DNA of 64,000 nt from Ricinus communis (taxonomy: Eukaryota; Streptophyta; Magnoliopsida; Malpighiales; Euphorbiaceae). A model generated the notes under the pieces. That model saw only the letters and a program-made list of their open reading frames with translations. It searched no databases and had not been told where the DNA came from. The stretch covers positions 9,858,001-9,922,000 of the forward strand of contig NC_063256.1 of assembly GCF_019578655.1 (NCBI RefSeq). The letters are read 5' to 3'. A program made the translations under genes and the position numbers. This document shows positions 48,309 to 60,114 of this stretch, piece after piece. The stretch's first letter is position 1. The number at the start of each line of letters is the position of its first letter.

Positions 48309-48315
48309 TATAAAA
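48309..48315 (+). promoter_or_regulatory. Candidate TATA box of the PADRE gene
   Basis: CTCTATAAAACC is a strong plant TATA match, ~260 bp before the ATG, implying a 5'UTR of ~225 nt. The leader then runs without an ATG that opens a long competing frame near the start. Confidence 0.5.
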
Positions 48316-48568
48316 CCACAGGATATTGTGATTTTGGTTAGCCAAGGAAAGGATTCTTGTGTCGGCTAAATATAACCGGTCCCATCAAAGAAGAGCAGCA
48401 AGGAAGAAAGAAACCATCAAGAAATTGCCCACCGACGCCTAATCTTAGTCGCCCTCGTTATAACCCCATCATACTCTTCCCTATCTTCATATCCATACAT
48501 ATCTCCACCGCCGCCGCCGCCTGCAAGGACGCTGTGATATATATAATATATACACACACCATCACTTT

Positions 48569-49195
48569 ATGGGGAATTGCGTGTTTAAAGGATTTGGAGT
48601 GATGGAAGTTCAAGAAATGGTAAAAGTTGTAACCACAAACGGAGGCATCATGGAGCTCTTTGCACCCATAACCGCCGAGTGTATAACCAACGAGTTTCCA
48701 GGCCACGCCCTATACCGAAGCCCCGACCTTTTCTCTCCGCCTCTCCTCCACAATGAAGAGCTCCACGGTGGCCACCTTTACTATCTCCTCCCTCTCAAAA
48801 CCAATAAAAACTCCTCTACCACTACACGTAACAATAACATAAACTCCAATGACATGATCGCTGTAAATTCTTCTTCTTCTTCTTCGACGTCCAAACAGGT
48901 GCCTTACCGCATGTCGTTTGATAATCAGAGAGTAGTGAAGCGATCGGCAGAGGCAGAGGTGTATCCTAGGTACAACAGTAGTGGGGTTTGGAAGGTGAAG
49001 CTCGTGATAAGTCCTGAACAGTTGGCGGGGATACTGGCGCAAGAAGCAAGAACAGAGGAGTTGATAGAGAATGTGAGAACTGTGGCCAAGTGTGGACATG
49101 GGTTCTCTTCCTCTGTCGCTAATTCTGATCAATGGAGTGTGTCTAGTAGCTGGAAAGGATCGGCTGAGCCTGAGAATAATGGGGTTGATATATAG
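48569..49195 (+). CDS. PADRE (DUF4228) domain protein
   Basis: A single exon of 208 residues. It opens MGNCVFKGFG (myristoylation Gly2, Cys4 palmitoylation), followed by the PADRE N-terminal core VKVVTTNGGIMELFAPITAECITNEFPGHALY and a YYLLPL strand. A long Ser/Asn/Thr-rich disordered insert follows (residues ~75-115), then the C-terminal part VWKVKLVISPEQLAGILAQEARTEELIENVRTVAKCG. This order matches the plant-specific PADRE group (pathogen and abiotic stress response, cadmium tolerance, disordered region). Molecular function is unknown; membrane anchoring is inferred from the N-terminus. Two W-box cores and a TATA box lie upstream. A smaller possible paralogue lies at 42478-42747 in opposite direction. 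A minus-strand ORF across the same bases is a shadow. Confidence 0.9.
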   Translation: MGNCVFKGFGVMEVQEMVKVVTTNGGIMELFAPITAECITNEFPGHALYRSPDLFSPPLLHNEELHGGHLYYLLPLKTNKNSSTTTRNNNINSNDMIAVNSSSSSSTSKQVPYRMSFDNQRVVKRSAEAEVYPRYNSSGVWKVKLVISPEQLAGILAQEARTEELIENVRTVAKCGHGFSSSVANSDQWSVSSSWKGSAEPENNGVDI

Positions 49196-49637
49196 TTACT
49201 AGTTACTGTATTTTCTACATAATTATAGTTTGTTATGTGTATCTCCAGACTAGGATTAGTTAATTAGCAAGCATATGACAATAATATATATATATAACTC
49301 TCGATTAGATGTCTAATTTTATTATTAGTTCATATTTAATTTGTTCGATAAGTGCAAAAGAACGGCCAAATTCTATAACATATTTTCGGTTTTGAGCCTA
49401 AACAAACAGTACTTTACTCGACTGAAAGAGTACGTCGCAACGTATTACTTAATTTTCTTTTCAATCTTTTTTAGATAAACTCGTATGTATTACATTTTCT
49501 TTCTGGTAATTAAAACACAGTTTTTTAATAGTTTTCTGATGAGTATTAAATAGAATTAAAAAAAATAAAATAGAATTCTTAGACACATTTTACAAAAGCA
49601 TGTTTTCCTTAATATCAAATCCCCATTTTTTGCTCAC
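49196..49637. other. PADRE 3'UTR and flank
   Basis: This is the probable 3'UTR followed by AT-rich DNA up to the foldback element. No gene is seen. Confidence 0.5.
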
Positions 49638-50147
49638 TATAAATATTGAAGAAAGTTCAATTTACCTCATGGATTTAAATACATACAATTTAAATTTTTT
49701 CAATAAATAATTTCTTAAAATTGTATTCAATGGTCAAATATATTCAATTTAGATTTTTTAGAAATTTTTTAGTAAATAGTCTTCTAAACTTATGTCCAAA
49801 GTGTCAAATACATTTAATTTAATTTTTTTTTATGAAGTGAAATAATATTAGATTTTTTAGATTTTAATTGAATTATAAAAATTAAAAATAATTTTATTTT
49901 ATTAATTTTTTGATACATAGAAATCTAATGTTATTTCATTTTTATTTTTTAAAAATTAGATTGATTGTATTTGACGTTTGAACACAAGTTAAAGGAGCTA
50001 TTTGTTGAAAGAATTTAAATTGGTGTATTTAATTATTGGACATAAGTTTAGAGAATTATTTACTGAAAAAATTTAAATTTAGTATATATTTGATTTTGGA
50101 TACAGATTCATGAGTGAAATTGAACTCTTGTCCCCATAAATATTGAT
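49638..50147. mobile_element. ~510 bp foldback element with internally repeated arms
   Basis: The left arm (49638-49860) and the reverse complement of the right arm (49915-50147) share an ordered series of words: TAAATATTGA, GTTCAATTT, CTCATG, AATTTAAATTTTTTCA, TCTAAACTTATGTCCAA, TCAAATACA and GAAATAA.ATTAGATTT. The centre is ~55 bp. Within each arm a ~75-80 bp module is itself repeated about twice. No ORF is present. It is a MITE-like or foldback transposon remnant able to form one long hairpin. Confidence 0.7.
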
Positions 50148-50839
50148 AGGAAATTCTTACCTAAAGCTGGTGTATACATTACAAGAAATAAAAAAAAAAT
50201 TGATATATATATATACACACTACACTATTATTTAAAACTAATAAATATATGTCAATTATTTATCAGTTTAATATATATATAGATATAAATATATACACCA
50301 ACACTAGACAAAAAATTTCAATTCACAATACAAGCAATATTGAAGATTTTTAGGTTAATTAGCTAATTATAGAATATATATATTCTTATAAGAGCATATA
50401 AATTTCATCTCATATCAGTTTATAAATGAAGTATTTTTTTTTTGTCAATATAAGGAAAAAAGCAGTGATTAGGTCAAAGGAAAACTGTTTTATTGATAAG
50501 TTTTAATAAGAATAATGTTGTTCAAATAAATATAAAATCAAATCAATTAGTTTTAATAAGAATAAAATTGTTTAACTAAATAAAAGAATTAAATCAATTA
50601 TCAATGGATAAAGAGACCAAAATAGAGTAGTTGACCCATTGCTAAATAAAAAATAATTATTAGCTGCATAACAATCAAATAGTAAAAGTATGTGAGAAGG
50701 TAAATATAGATGATAAAAATTATTGGCCTAATGTATAAAAAGAAAAAAACAAATAGTTGATTATTAAATCAACTATAGTATATACCAAATAGAGAAGAAC
50801 TCAAAACAATTACACAAATAAAAAATAAAACAACAAGAA

Positions 50840-51180
50840 ATTAACAGACGGGAGAAGGGTGCCTCCTCACAAAAGAGGTCGCAGTGACCAAGCCCGGACG
50901 CTCAAGTGACAAAAATTCACAAATTCAAATAATACCCGTTGCTTTTTCTGAAATCAGTCACAGACAATGGAAGCACCACTGGTACACCCTTTCGGGAGGT
51001 CTAACGGGCCTATAGTCATTACTTTAATTTGATTAGGTGACAGGCCGTGATGGACGGAATCTAGATCCAATTTCTTTCAAATGGCAAAGCCCAAATGTCT
51101 TTCCCTGGGACAAACTCGAGAAGCAAAAGAACTTCAAGGCTTTCGATCCGGTGCCCAATCACACTCGGACATGTAAGAAA
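50840..51180. mobile_element. LTR-like fragment (solo or decayed LTR)
   Basis: A sharply less AT-rich island stands in AT-rich surroundings. On the minus strand it contains GTCACTTGAGCGTCCGGGC and nearby GGTCACTGCGACC, phrasing I associate with LTRs of plant Gypsy-type elements. No flanking internal domain or second copy is seen nearby. The call is by resemblance only. Confidence 0.35.
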
Positions 51181-51509
51181 TAAGAAGCTTTATTTATCTT
51201 TTTCTAATTTCTTTTAATAATTAAAAGTTCGGCATATAAAGGCTATGAGTCAAAGTAAGAATTATAAAATAGGCTTTCTTGAGTTGGCTTTTTTTGTTTC
51301 TTTCTTTTGGTGAGGAAGTAATTATCGGTCCTCAATCACGGCAACTATTTTATTGATACTCGGAGAATTCTTTTTTGAAAAAAATAATGTTGTATAGCAT
51401 AAATAAATGCATTTAAATATTTATGTGGAGCAGTCGCACGAAAAAAAAAAAAAGATATTTGATCAAATATTTGAGGATTTTTTTAATTACAAATAGTGAA
51501 AAAGAAATT

Positions 51510-52455
51510 CAAATTTAAAATCTATGCCACTTAAACATTGAAACAGTTGACAATCTTTTGTTGCTTTGTAATGCATACTAGTCTCTATGGTCTAAAATAT
51601 TCGACCGGTGGGGATGTTTATGGTGTACCCCTAGGTCAATCTTTGAACTGTTTGAACAGTGGTCCTTCTTTGCTAATGGTCGCTTTCAGCTTCGTTATTG
51701 GAACTACCTCTTCTTCTCTCCACTTTAGAGTTTGTGGGTTTATCGGAATGACTTAATCTTCAGCAACTGTCCCCCTGACTGGAGTAAGTGCTTCAGTATA
51801 ATCATAATTAAGGTCTCCTATTGGATTTCCGTTGTCGAGCCCTCTTTCCCTTTTCAAGGTAGCCAACTCATTCTCTCCTCCTTTGGGGTGAAAGGCTAGA
51901 AAATTTTAAGAAAGCAACCAACCAATGTAATTTGGTCAGGTCCTCCTACTTCTTCGGTTAAGTGGGATGTGTTTTTTTCATGTCCTTCTGGGATCAAATA
52001 TTCTAATGAGAGTGAACTACTAGCAATACTAAAAGCGCTTCAGCTATCCAACTCACACAACATGTACAAAAGTGCCCCCATTATTGTAGAATCAAATTCT
52101 TCAAACACAATTGGCTCAGTGAACGAGAAAGTTGAAAGTAGGCTTTGGAAATACTGAAATATTGTGGCCGAGGTCGGTGATCTCAAGAATTGCATGCCTT
52201 CTCTCATCAACATTCACATTTCCAGATTAGGTAACCAAGCTGCAGACTTGCGATTGAAAGATCAACTGACTTCATTGCCTGGCTTTAGAATGTCTCTAAT
52301 TCTCCTATTGAATTTTCTGAACTGTTGCGTCTTTCATTCGGTGCTTACCCTGGAAGTGAGGTTTTCACATGCAATTGGTTGGTTTAGGACGGCTATTGGG
52401 TGTAATGGGTAGCCTCCTCTAATTGCATGTCTTTTTCCTATTCAAAAGCTATAAT
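51510..52455 (+). mobile_element. Second decayed LINE 3' end (zf-RVT plus RNase H)
   Basis: The plus strand shows a zf-RVT relic (VDNLLLLCNAY-stop-SLWSKIFDRW, 51545-51625), the usual LWSLWVYRNDLIFSN linker with a stop before it (51715-51765), and an RNase H relic (SNESELLAILKALQLSNS, APIIVESNSSNTIGSVNEKVES at 51990-52140; INIHISRLGNQAADLRLKDQ at 52205-52270). Multiple stops and frame changes make it inactive. Its wording differs from the copy at 44440-45405, so it comes from another LINE lineage. Confidence 0.75.
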
Positions 52456-53155
52456 AATAAAATTCACATTTATAAAAAAATAAATCAAATTAAAAAATAT
52501 ATATAAATCTCATTAGACCAAGTCTATATATTAGCTTAAAAATAAAAAAGAAATCTATACATAAGGCTATAAATAAAATATTGAGTTTTTTTATGGTACT
52601 ACAAATAAAAAAAGGAATATCCGAAATTGATACATAGCTCAAATTAAAATATACATCTATCATTAAATTAAATTTACAAGTGCATTAAAATATGAAATGC
52701 CTTTAATTTAATGAGATTTAGTTTATGATGGTCATTACCATAAAATTAAGTAATCAACAATTTCAACCACGTTTAATTGCATTATTATCAATATTTTCAG
52801 TCAATGTATAAATCTATGATTAGATGACATATCTATTTCAAGTATATTATTTTTAAAGATAAGATAATCTGTAGCATCAAAATAAAACTACACAAAATAC
52901 AAATATTAGTATTAAGAATAATGAATCACATGCACCATAAGTCTATGAAAAGAATAGAAATGATAAAAGAAGATGCTTTATGGGGTAATTTGTCTAAAAC
53001 AATGTAATATTATTTTATTTTAAATATTATTATTTTTTAATTAGTATTTTTTAAATTTTATAAGTAAAAATAACTAGTAATCCTTTGAATCCTCTATAAT
53101 TCTATAATTATAAAAATAATTAATATTTTACGAAATATGATTATACATTTTATAG
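52455..53155. other. AT-rich intergenic DNA
   Basis: No gene or recognisable element is seen. Confidence 0.4.
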
Positions 53156-53159
53156 TTTT

Positions 53160-53935
53160 TTACAAATTATGCTAACTTTTCGTAAGTGTCAGTAGTTGTG
53201 AAAAAAATGAGTGATATTATGAAAAAATAATTATTTTTGTAAAATTTAATAATTTATAAAAATTTAAAAAAATACTAAATTTTTTGTAATTGTGAAATAT
53301 ATTGTTAAATTATAAAAAATGACAATATTCTTCATATTTTTTTGTAAATTATACTAATTTTTCATAAGTATTACTAGATACGAAAAAAAATTATATTATT
53401 AATAAAATGATTACTTTTGTGACAAAATAATTACTTTTGTAAAATTTAACGATATACAAAAAATGTTAAATTTTTCGTAATCGTAAAATATAGTTCTAAA
53501 TTACGAAAAATGATAATCTTTTTCATATTTTTTTCATAAATTATACTAATTTTCATAACTGTTACTAGTTGCAAAAAAATTAATGATATTATGAAAATAT
53601 AATTTTTGTAAAACTTAATAATTTACAAAAAAATTGACAAATTTATGAAAAATATTAAATTCTTTATAATTGCGAAATATATTGCTAAATTATAAAAGAT
53701 GACAATCATCTTCGTATTTTTTTTTTTTATAAATTACACTAATTTTTTATAAGTGAAACTAGTTATAAAAATATAAATGATATTACGAAAAATAATAACT
53801 GTTATGAAATTTAATGATTTATGAAAAAATAATAAATTTATAAAAAATATTAAATATTTTTATAATTATAAAATTTATTACTGAATTATGAAAAATGATA
53901 TAAATTAAATTAATTTTTCATATATTTTAAAGGTA
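53160..53935. repeat. Tandem repeat, ~180-195 bp unit, four diverged copies
   Basis: Copies start near 53162, 53344, 53535 and 53729 with the phrase (A/G)TAAATTATACTAATTTTTC or close variants. Each continues with a GTTACTAGTTG-like word, a GATATTATGAAAA-like word, a TTTTGTAAAATTTAATAATTTA-like word and AATTGTGAAATATATTG. Spacing is 182, 191 and 194 bp. A partial fifth copy begins near 53890. The unit length is in the range of plant satellites (nucleosome-sized). Confidence 0.75.
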
Positions 53936-53939
53936 TACG

Positions 53940-56900
53940 AGTTCTTAAAATGATCTCATATTACTTTAGCAAATTTCATTTTAGTTAGTAATATATAATT
54001 ACAGAACATTAAAATCTTTTAAAGATTATATAAATTATTATTATTTTTGTTAATAAATTAAAATAAAATATAATTACTTCATTTGAAAACAATGTAAACA
54101 TAGAAATAAAAGAAAGACAAGATTAGGAAGTAAAACGATAACCGATATGGGGCCGTTGAATGTTTTGGGAATATCTGTAACAGTTAAAGAAATTGCAAAT
54201 TTATATTTATTACAAAACAGACAGCCGACTTGAAAATTTAATAATGCCTTGACAAATACATTGCAATTATTCCCTTTTGGCACATTGAAAACGTTCTTGA
54301 AAAAAGAAAAAGAAAAGAAAACACCACTGTTATCATTAGTTTCGCCTATTTACACTAACTGATTTGGTTCCGTGGCAAATAGGTTTAAAAATAGAAATGA
54401 GGAGGAAGAGAATAAAATGAAAATCCACACAGAAATTATTATATTTTATATTTTTTTATTTGTACCTTTTTATTCTTCTCAAATTGATATAGAAATGAGT
54501 TTTAAATTATTATTTTTATTTTTAGAAATAACTTTTTTGATTTAAGTTTTTTAATTGATTATAAATTTACTTTTAATTAGTCAACAACCTATTTCTTAGT
54601 TAAATAATATCTTTCATTCTAAAAAGTTTCATCTAATTTTATTTTTAATACTGATTAATGTAAATTTAAGTAATATATTAATTAATATAATGCAATAGTA
54701 TTTTGTTTCTATGCAATTACTCTGTGTCCTTAAAAATAATATCTTCTATATAAGTTAAATCCTAGTTTATTATTATTATTATTTTATCTTTAGATGGTAC
54801 CGTTAATTTCTTGATAAATAATAGTTTTATCCTAATTTGTTCTTAACTTTACTTTATAAAAACATAACTAATATATAGTTAAAAGATTATTCAAATAACC
54901 TAATCAAATAAGAACATATAGTAATAATTGAATACGAACTCAGTAAATTTATTTGCTTCCTCTCTTGCTTCTATATATATATATATGTATGAAAAAGTCA
55001 TAATAAATGTGAGTTTAAGAAGTTTTATTTTCTATTACTTTATTACATATATAATTTTTTTATCAACGAAATGGAAATTTAGCAGGATATTTTTCTTAAG
55101 CTGTTATATTAATTGCAGTAAAGTTAATATTAATAAAATGTGCTGAAAAAAGTAAAGTGAGGAAAATAATATTAATTAATAATTTATTTGGATGTTAATT
55201 TTAATTTAAAGATAATTTTATTTTTGTAAAAATTGATATTTCATAACTAGTTTATTTAATACTTTTTAACAACAAATAATTCTTTTAAATTACTATATTG
55301 ATTAAAGCAAAAATTAATAGATTAAAAAAAAAAAAAAAGCTAGTGCGTACCCGCCAATAAATTCTTTTTCCTTTTGCCAAAAGATCATGAAATTTTTTAT
55401 CAAACTGAAAAAGCCAATCCCACCATAACAATAAGTTGAAGCCACATGACTCGGGCTTGAACGCCTGAACTGAGCTGCTCATCATGAAGGGTTTCGTTGG
55501 CCAATCCATGACGATTAAATACAATACACACCAGTTCTCAAAGTATACAGTGATTAACTCCAAACCAAAAAAAAAAAAAACAAAGAAAAGAAGAACTGGG
55601 CATCCTTGATAATCCGATGCCAGGGAACAAGTTGTTTCACTATCAGCTGGCCAACCTTGTTCTGTGATGTCTGATGATCGATGTTTTTTAGGGTAACTGT
55701 GTGGTGTGGGCATATATTATTAGTCTTCTTCTTCTTCTTCCTGAATCTATCCTAAAGGAATCGTACGGGAATATGGAATGGAGACTCTGCTTTGTATATG
55801 GACCCGGCACTACAAATTCAAACTTCGAAGTGCCTTAAGTGCATGAGGAGTCATACCCATTTATTTTGAGATGAATTCCTCTCGTTCTTTGTCATTTTTT
55901 CTTCTTTCTTCCAATAATTTGGAAGGCATGGTTCAGTAAGATTATACCATATAGGGGAGTTAATTTCGTTCTTTCTTTTGTTATTTATAGTTTTTTTTCG
56001 TAATGTGGATGGTCTGGTCTCCCTTTAAATAGGAAAAGAAAAAGAAAAAAGAAAATATAAAGCATGAAGGTTATCCCTGCTGCTATCTACAGAAATAAGA
56101 AACTATATATATATATAGATTTGGTAAGCAAAGTTTAAAGCTGATACAATGCATCCAGGGACGTCAAATTGATACATGCAGATAATGGTGATGAAAGGGG
56201 AAATGGCTGGCATAAAAGGAGCACGATTTGATTGTTGTATGAAACCGACAATTACATAGTGCTGTCAAAATTAAACTTTCTCTTAAAAATATAAAATAAA
56301 ATGAGATTACAATCTCCAGCCAAAGTTTACGCCTTTGAATGGGAAATGCTGTTCAGCTACATATGCACCATTATCTTTTCCTTTATGGGTAGAAATTATA
56401 TAACTTTCATTAATCTACTATAAATATAAAGGACACCAAAGATTAAGTCCTTTCTTCCTCTTTTTTTCTTTTTCTTTTTTATTAATATTTATTATTTTTG
56501 GTCTATATATTTATTTTCCCTAAAATTATATTAATCTGATTTGATTTAATAAACATAAATTTTTAATCTATTTATTTTTAATGGGACTTCTTGAATCTTT
56601 CTTTATGGAGTCTTTAATATCTTTTAGATTTGTGATAAAACCTTTTATGCATGAGATTGGAATCTTTCTTGATATTTGTGAAATTTAGTGGAACATAAGT
56701 TTTAATAATGTTCTCCCAATCCGATCATTTAAGGACCAAAAAAAATAAGACTAACTTGAATTGTAATTAAAAAACTTTTTCAATGTAACTTAAACAAACA
56801 TCAATATAAATTTTTACTGTTCAAGTAAGGCTTCGTATCATATTTATTCATTATACTTTGCCTTAATGTAATCATTGATCAATATATTATTATTTCTCAA

Positions 56901-57025
56901 TTTAATTTTTCATGATTTTTTTTGCAAAGATTTCATGATTTTTTAATACAAAGATAAAAATAAAATTTAAAAATCGTATATAAGATATAAATTTAAATTA
57001 ATTATTTTTGATAATTTACAATTAT
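53940..57025. other. AT-rich intergenic DNA with an unclassified island
   Basis: No gene is supported. Positions 55330-55860 are less AT-rich and include a 142-codon minus-strand open frame interrupted by a poly-T tract coding for Phe runs; I do not accept it as a gene. The rest is AT-rich. Confidence 0.4.
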
Positions 57026-57027
57026 AT

Positions 57028-57310
57028 TGAGAGCATCTTCAATGGTGCTCCTTATTTTAAAAAGCATAATTTCTATATTTAAATATAAAGAGTGAATTTT
57101 TTTATTTAAGTCCAATAAACTTTTCATATCTTATTTTTTTATTTTATTTTTATTTCTATAGCATTAATAGTTTTAATTTCTATTTTTTTTATAATTTTCA
57201 TCAATAGAAAAATAATAATAATAAATATCAATTAAATAAAATGTATTTACATTTGAAATGCATTTATTAAATGTAAAGTAGAGAGTAAAATTTAGTTATC
57301 TATATGTAGC
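57028..57310. repeat. MITE-like dispersed repeat, copy 1
   Basis: It begins TTGAGAGCATCTTCAATGG, close to the GAGCATCTCCAA(T/C)GG start seen in many plant MITE families. Its body (ATTTAAATATAAAGAGTGAA, CCAATAAACTTTTCATATC, TAATAAATATCAATT) recurs in diverged form at about 60115-60370. No matching inverted right end was identified. Confidence 0.5.
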
Positions 57311-59590
57311 TGTTTGGCTTTACATACTTTAGAATGTCATTTTATGCTGTGATTGTTTAAAATAAAAAATTTGACATATATAAAAAAATATATTAAAAAT
57401 ACTTTGATAAGACTATTAAATTTTTTTAATTTAATATAGTTCCATCAAGTTGTTGAAAGAGAAAAATTAAAATTATATTCAGATTAGACTTATAAATGAA
57501 GTCGCATGCCCCGCAGTAAAAGACCAAAGTTGATGTGGAGTCAAGAACAAAGAAGAAAAATGAAACAGTTCTTATTCCATTCGACTCTATAATGGCAGAC
57601 ATTAGATGGTGTTGATCATTGTAATGTCAATCATTTATTTGCCTGCAGTTTCATCGCAATTATAACAATAACTATGATGGGATCTTCATATAATATTTAT
57701 ACTCTTGATAATGACTTCTTAAGATATATAAATCTTCGATCTTTGTGATTATTAATCTAATTTTGAAATAAAGCCAAGTATGTGATGTTCCTATTATTAA
57801 TATATCAAAATTCTTATCGTATAGCTTAATATTATTTCTCAGCTTTTGTTATAACTATAAATCGAAAAGAAATAGTAATAATATGAGCACAAAGCAACCT
57901 AGCGAGGAAAGACTGAGCAAAATTTGAAGTATGTGAACACACTCTCATACATATGCTGCTTACGAACACAGGGAAAATAAACTAAACTATAGACAAGTGA
58001 AATATTTTGACGAAACACTAGATTGCAATATCATGAGAAAAATATTTCACTGCACGATAATAAGCTATATATTGACTTTATAAGTATTTTTCAATGAGTC
58101 CGATTGTTTGAATGTCAGATTGAGATTTTGTTCTCTTTATAACTTCCACTGAAAAAGAATTCAATACTCTTATAATGAAGAATTATAAAACTCCTATAAA
58201 AGAAATAATTTAACGTTTTTATAATGAAAGACCACAAAACTCTTAAAAAAATATTAATATTTACTAATTAAAATTAATTAATAACAAAAAGAAAAGACCA
58301 TCGCCAATATAAAATGATCGATGGTAGCTCAAAAAATTAAACTTAAAAAAAGAAAAAGAAAAAAAAGGAGATTTGCTTTTTTTTTTTTTTGCTACGGGTA
58401 ACTCTTTTCTCACTTTAAATAAAAAGAGTAACTTTTCCAATAATCTTTTTTACCTCTCCCTGTCTTTCCTAAATTTTGACTCTTCAAAGTTCAAATATAA
58501 AACATTTCCAACAGCATTCATATTTCATTCATTCTTTCAATTTATTGTTAATTAAATTAAAATTATATGATGGTCCAATTCATTTTTCAATAAAGCCAAT
58601 ATTTTTCCTTTTATTAATAAAAGTTCATCTTCAAACTCTTTAAATTTTACTAGAGAGATTATGACTTTTTAAAAAATTTTAAAATAAAAATCATTCTAAA
58701 AGCATCTATGATGTACACTTTACAGATATATTTAATTTTTTATTTAAATAATTATCTCATAAAATAAGATTTCATTAAACTCTTTTCTAAAAGTATAATA
58801 TAAAGAATTGGTTGACTCTTTAAATCTTATCAATTAATGTTTTTAATTATATTTTATTTATCAAAATTAAAAAGGATAGAAAATAGAAATTTAAACATTA
58901 GTAGTTTCATTAATAAAATATTGTATTACATCCTTATTGAAACTGTAATTTGAGCTCATAAAAGTATACTAGTAGTTTTATCGCTAAAAAATTAAAATAA
59001 AAAGTAAAATATAAAATATTATTTAAAAATATACATAATTTTAGAAAAAATCAAAATACATTTTATAATAGGATAAAAGTGAAGCAAAAGATGTGGTTGA
59101 GATCTCTCGAAAGCTGCTGAATAAGTCTCCTTTTAATTTTTAAATCCCCTATCTATTGTCTTAAATCATTCAATATAAAGTTGATCACATCTATTTCACA
59201 TATCAATTAAGATTTATCTTTTTATTACAAATATAAATGGAAGATTCCAATTCCAAGTCTACGTCAAGAGCTGCTTTCAGAAAAGGCAATAATAAAATAA
59301 TTTTCATTTCTTTTTAGGAGCGTCAGATTCTTGAAAACAAGATTGAAATTTAGGTTTTCAAAAATTAAAATAATGAAAATATTGACAGAGAAAAAGAAAG
59401 AATGGAAAGAATAAAGGCCACGTTTTGTTTTGTATCTTTTCTCCTGTTTCATCGTGAATTTTCTTGTGTAAAACTTATATATTTAAATTATAATTAAAAT
59501 TAATAAATAATTAATATATATTTATTAATTTTAAATAATAAAATATATCAAGTATTAAAATAATATATTTTATATATATATATATTATTT
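57310..59590. other. AT-rich intergenic DNA
   Basis: No gene is supported; open stretches here are low-complexity Phe/Lys/Asn translations of AT-rich DNA. Confidence 0.45.
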
Positions 59591-59594
59591 TTTA

Positions 59595-59995
59595 TTAAAC
59601 GTATTGAATAATTAAGTACTATAAACTAACTTGTCCCATCCGATTTAAAACTCTGCTAACAGACAATAAAATAAATTCTAATATAACTAGAACGAGCTAC
59701 GAAAGGACTTGAAAATTTTTAAAGACATCACACTTAGAGGTACATGTTATTTTACACTCTTACATACTTTAGCCATTCTCTTATAAATTGATGACTTTAT
59801 CATTGGAGTGAGTGACCGGACAATTTCATCCAACACTTGCTAACTATTCTTATAGATAATCTAGAGATTATATCAGTCCTCAAAAAATTTTATCAATAGT
59901 TCGCCCTTGTTAACCGAATTATCAGTAATATATATTTCATTTTTAGATAAAACAATTTCATAATCGAAATACTCAAATTTCTAAAATTAATACTA
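59595..59995. repeat. Direct repeat (LTR-like), copy 1
   Basis: It shares with 60945-61440, in the same direction, a long ordered series: GTACTATAAACT..CTTGTCC, ATAAATTCTAATATAACTAG, TAGCCATTCTCTTATA, GGAGTGAGTGACCGGACAAT, and TTGTTAACCGAATTATCA. The GGAGTGAGTGACCGG phrase resembles plant Gypsy-type LTRs. Confidence 0.6.
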
Positions 59996-60114
59996 AGTCC
60001 ACTCTGATGTCCCTAGTATTTCTGGATAATCCTCATGGGGAAATCAAATGAAGAAATATATGATCAACTTAATTTAAAGGTCAAGATATATACAAAATTA
60101 ATAATATTTTAAAA

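Noticed and set aside
48710..49132. 140-codon minus-strand frame opposite the PADRE gene
   Set aside because: It is a shadow of the plus-strand gene, with Arg-run low complexity produced by the complement of the Ser repeats.
55285..55713. 142-codon minus-strand open frame
   Set aside because: It is held open across a poly-T tract (runs of Phe), has no recognisable domain, no clean start context and no splice partner. It is probably repeat DNA or chance.
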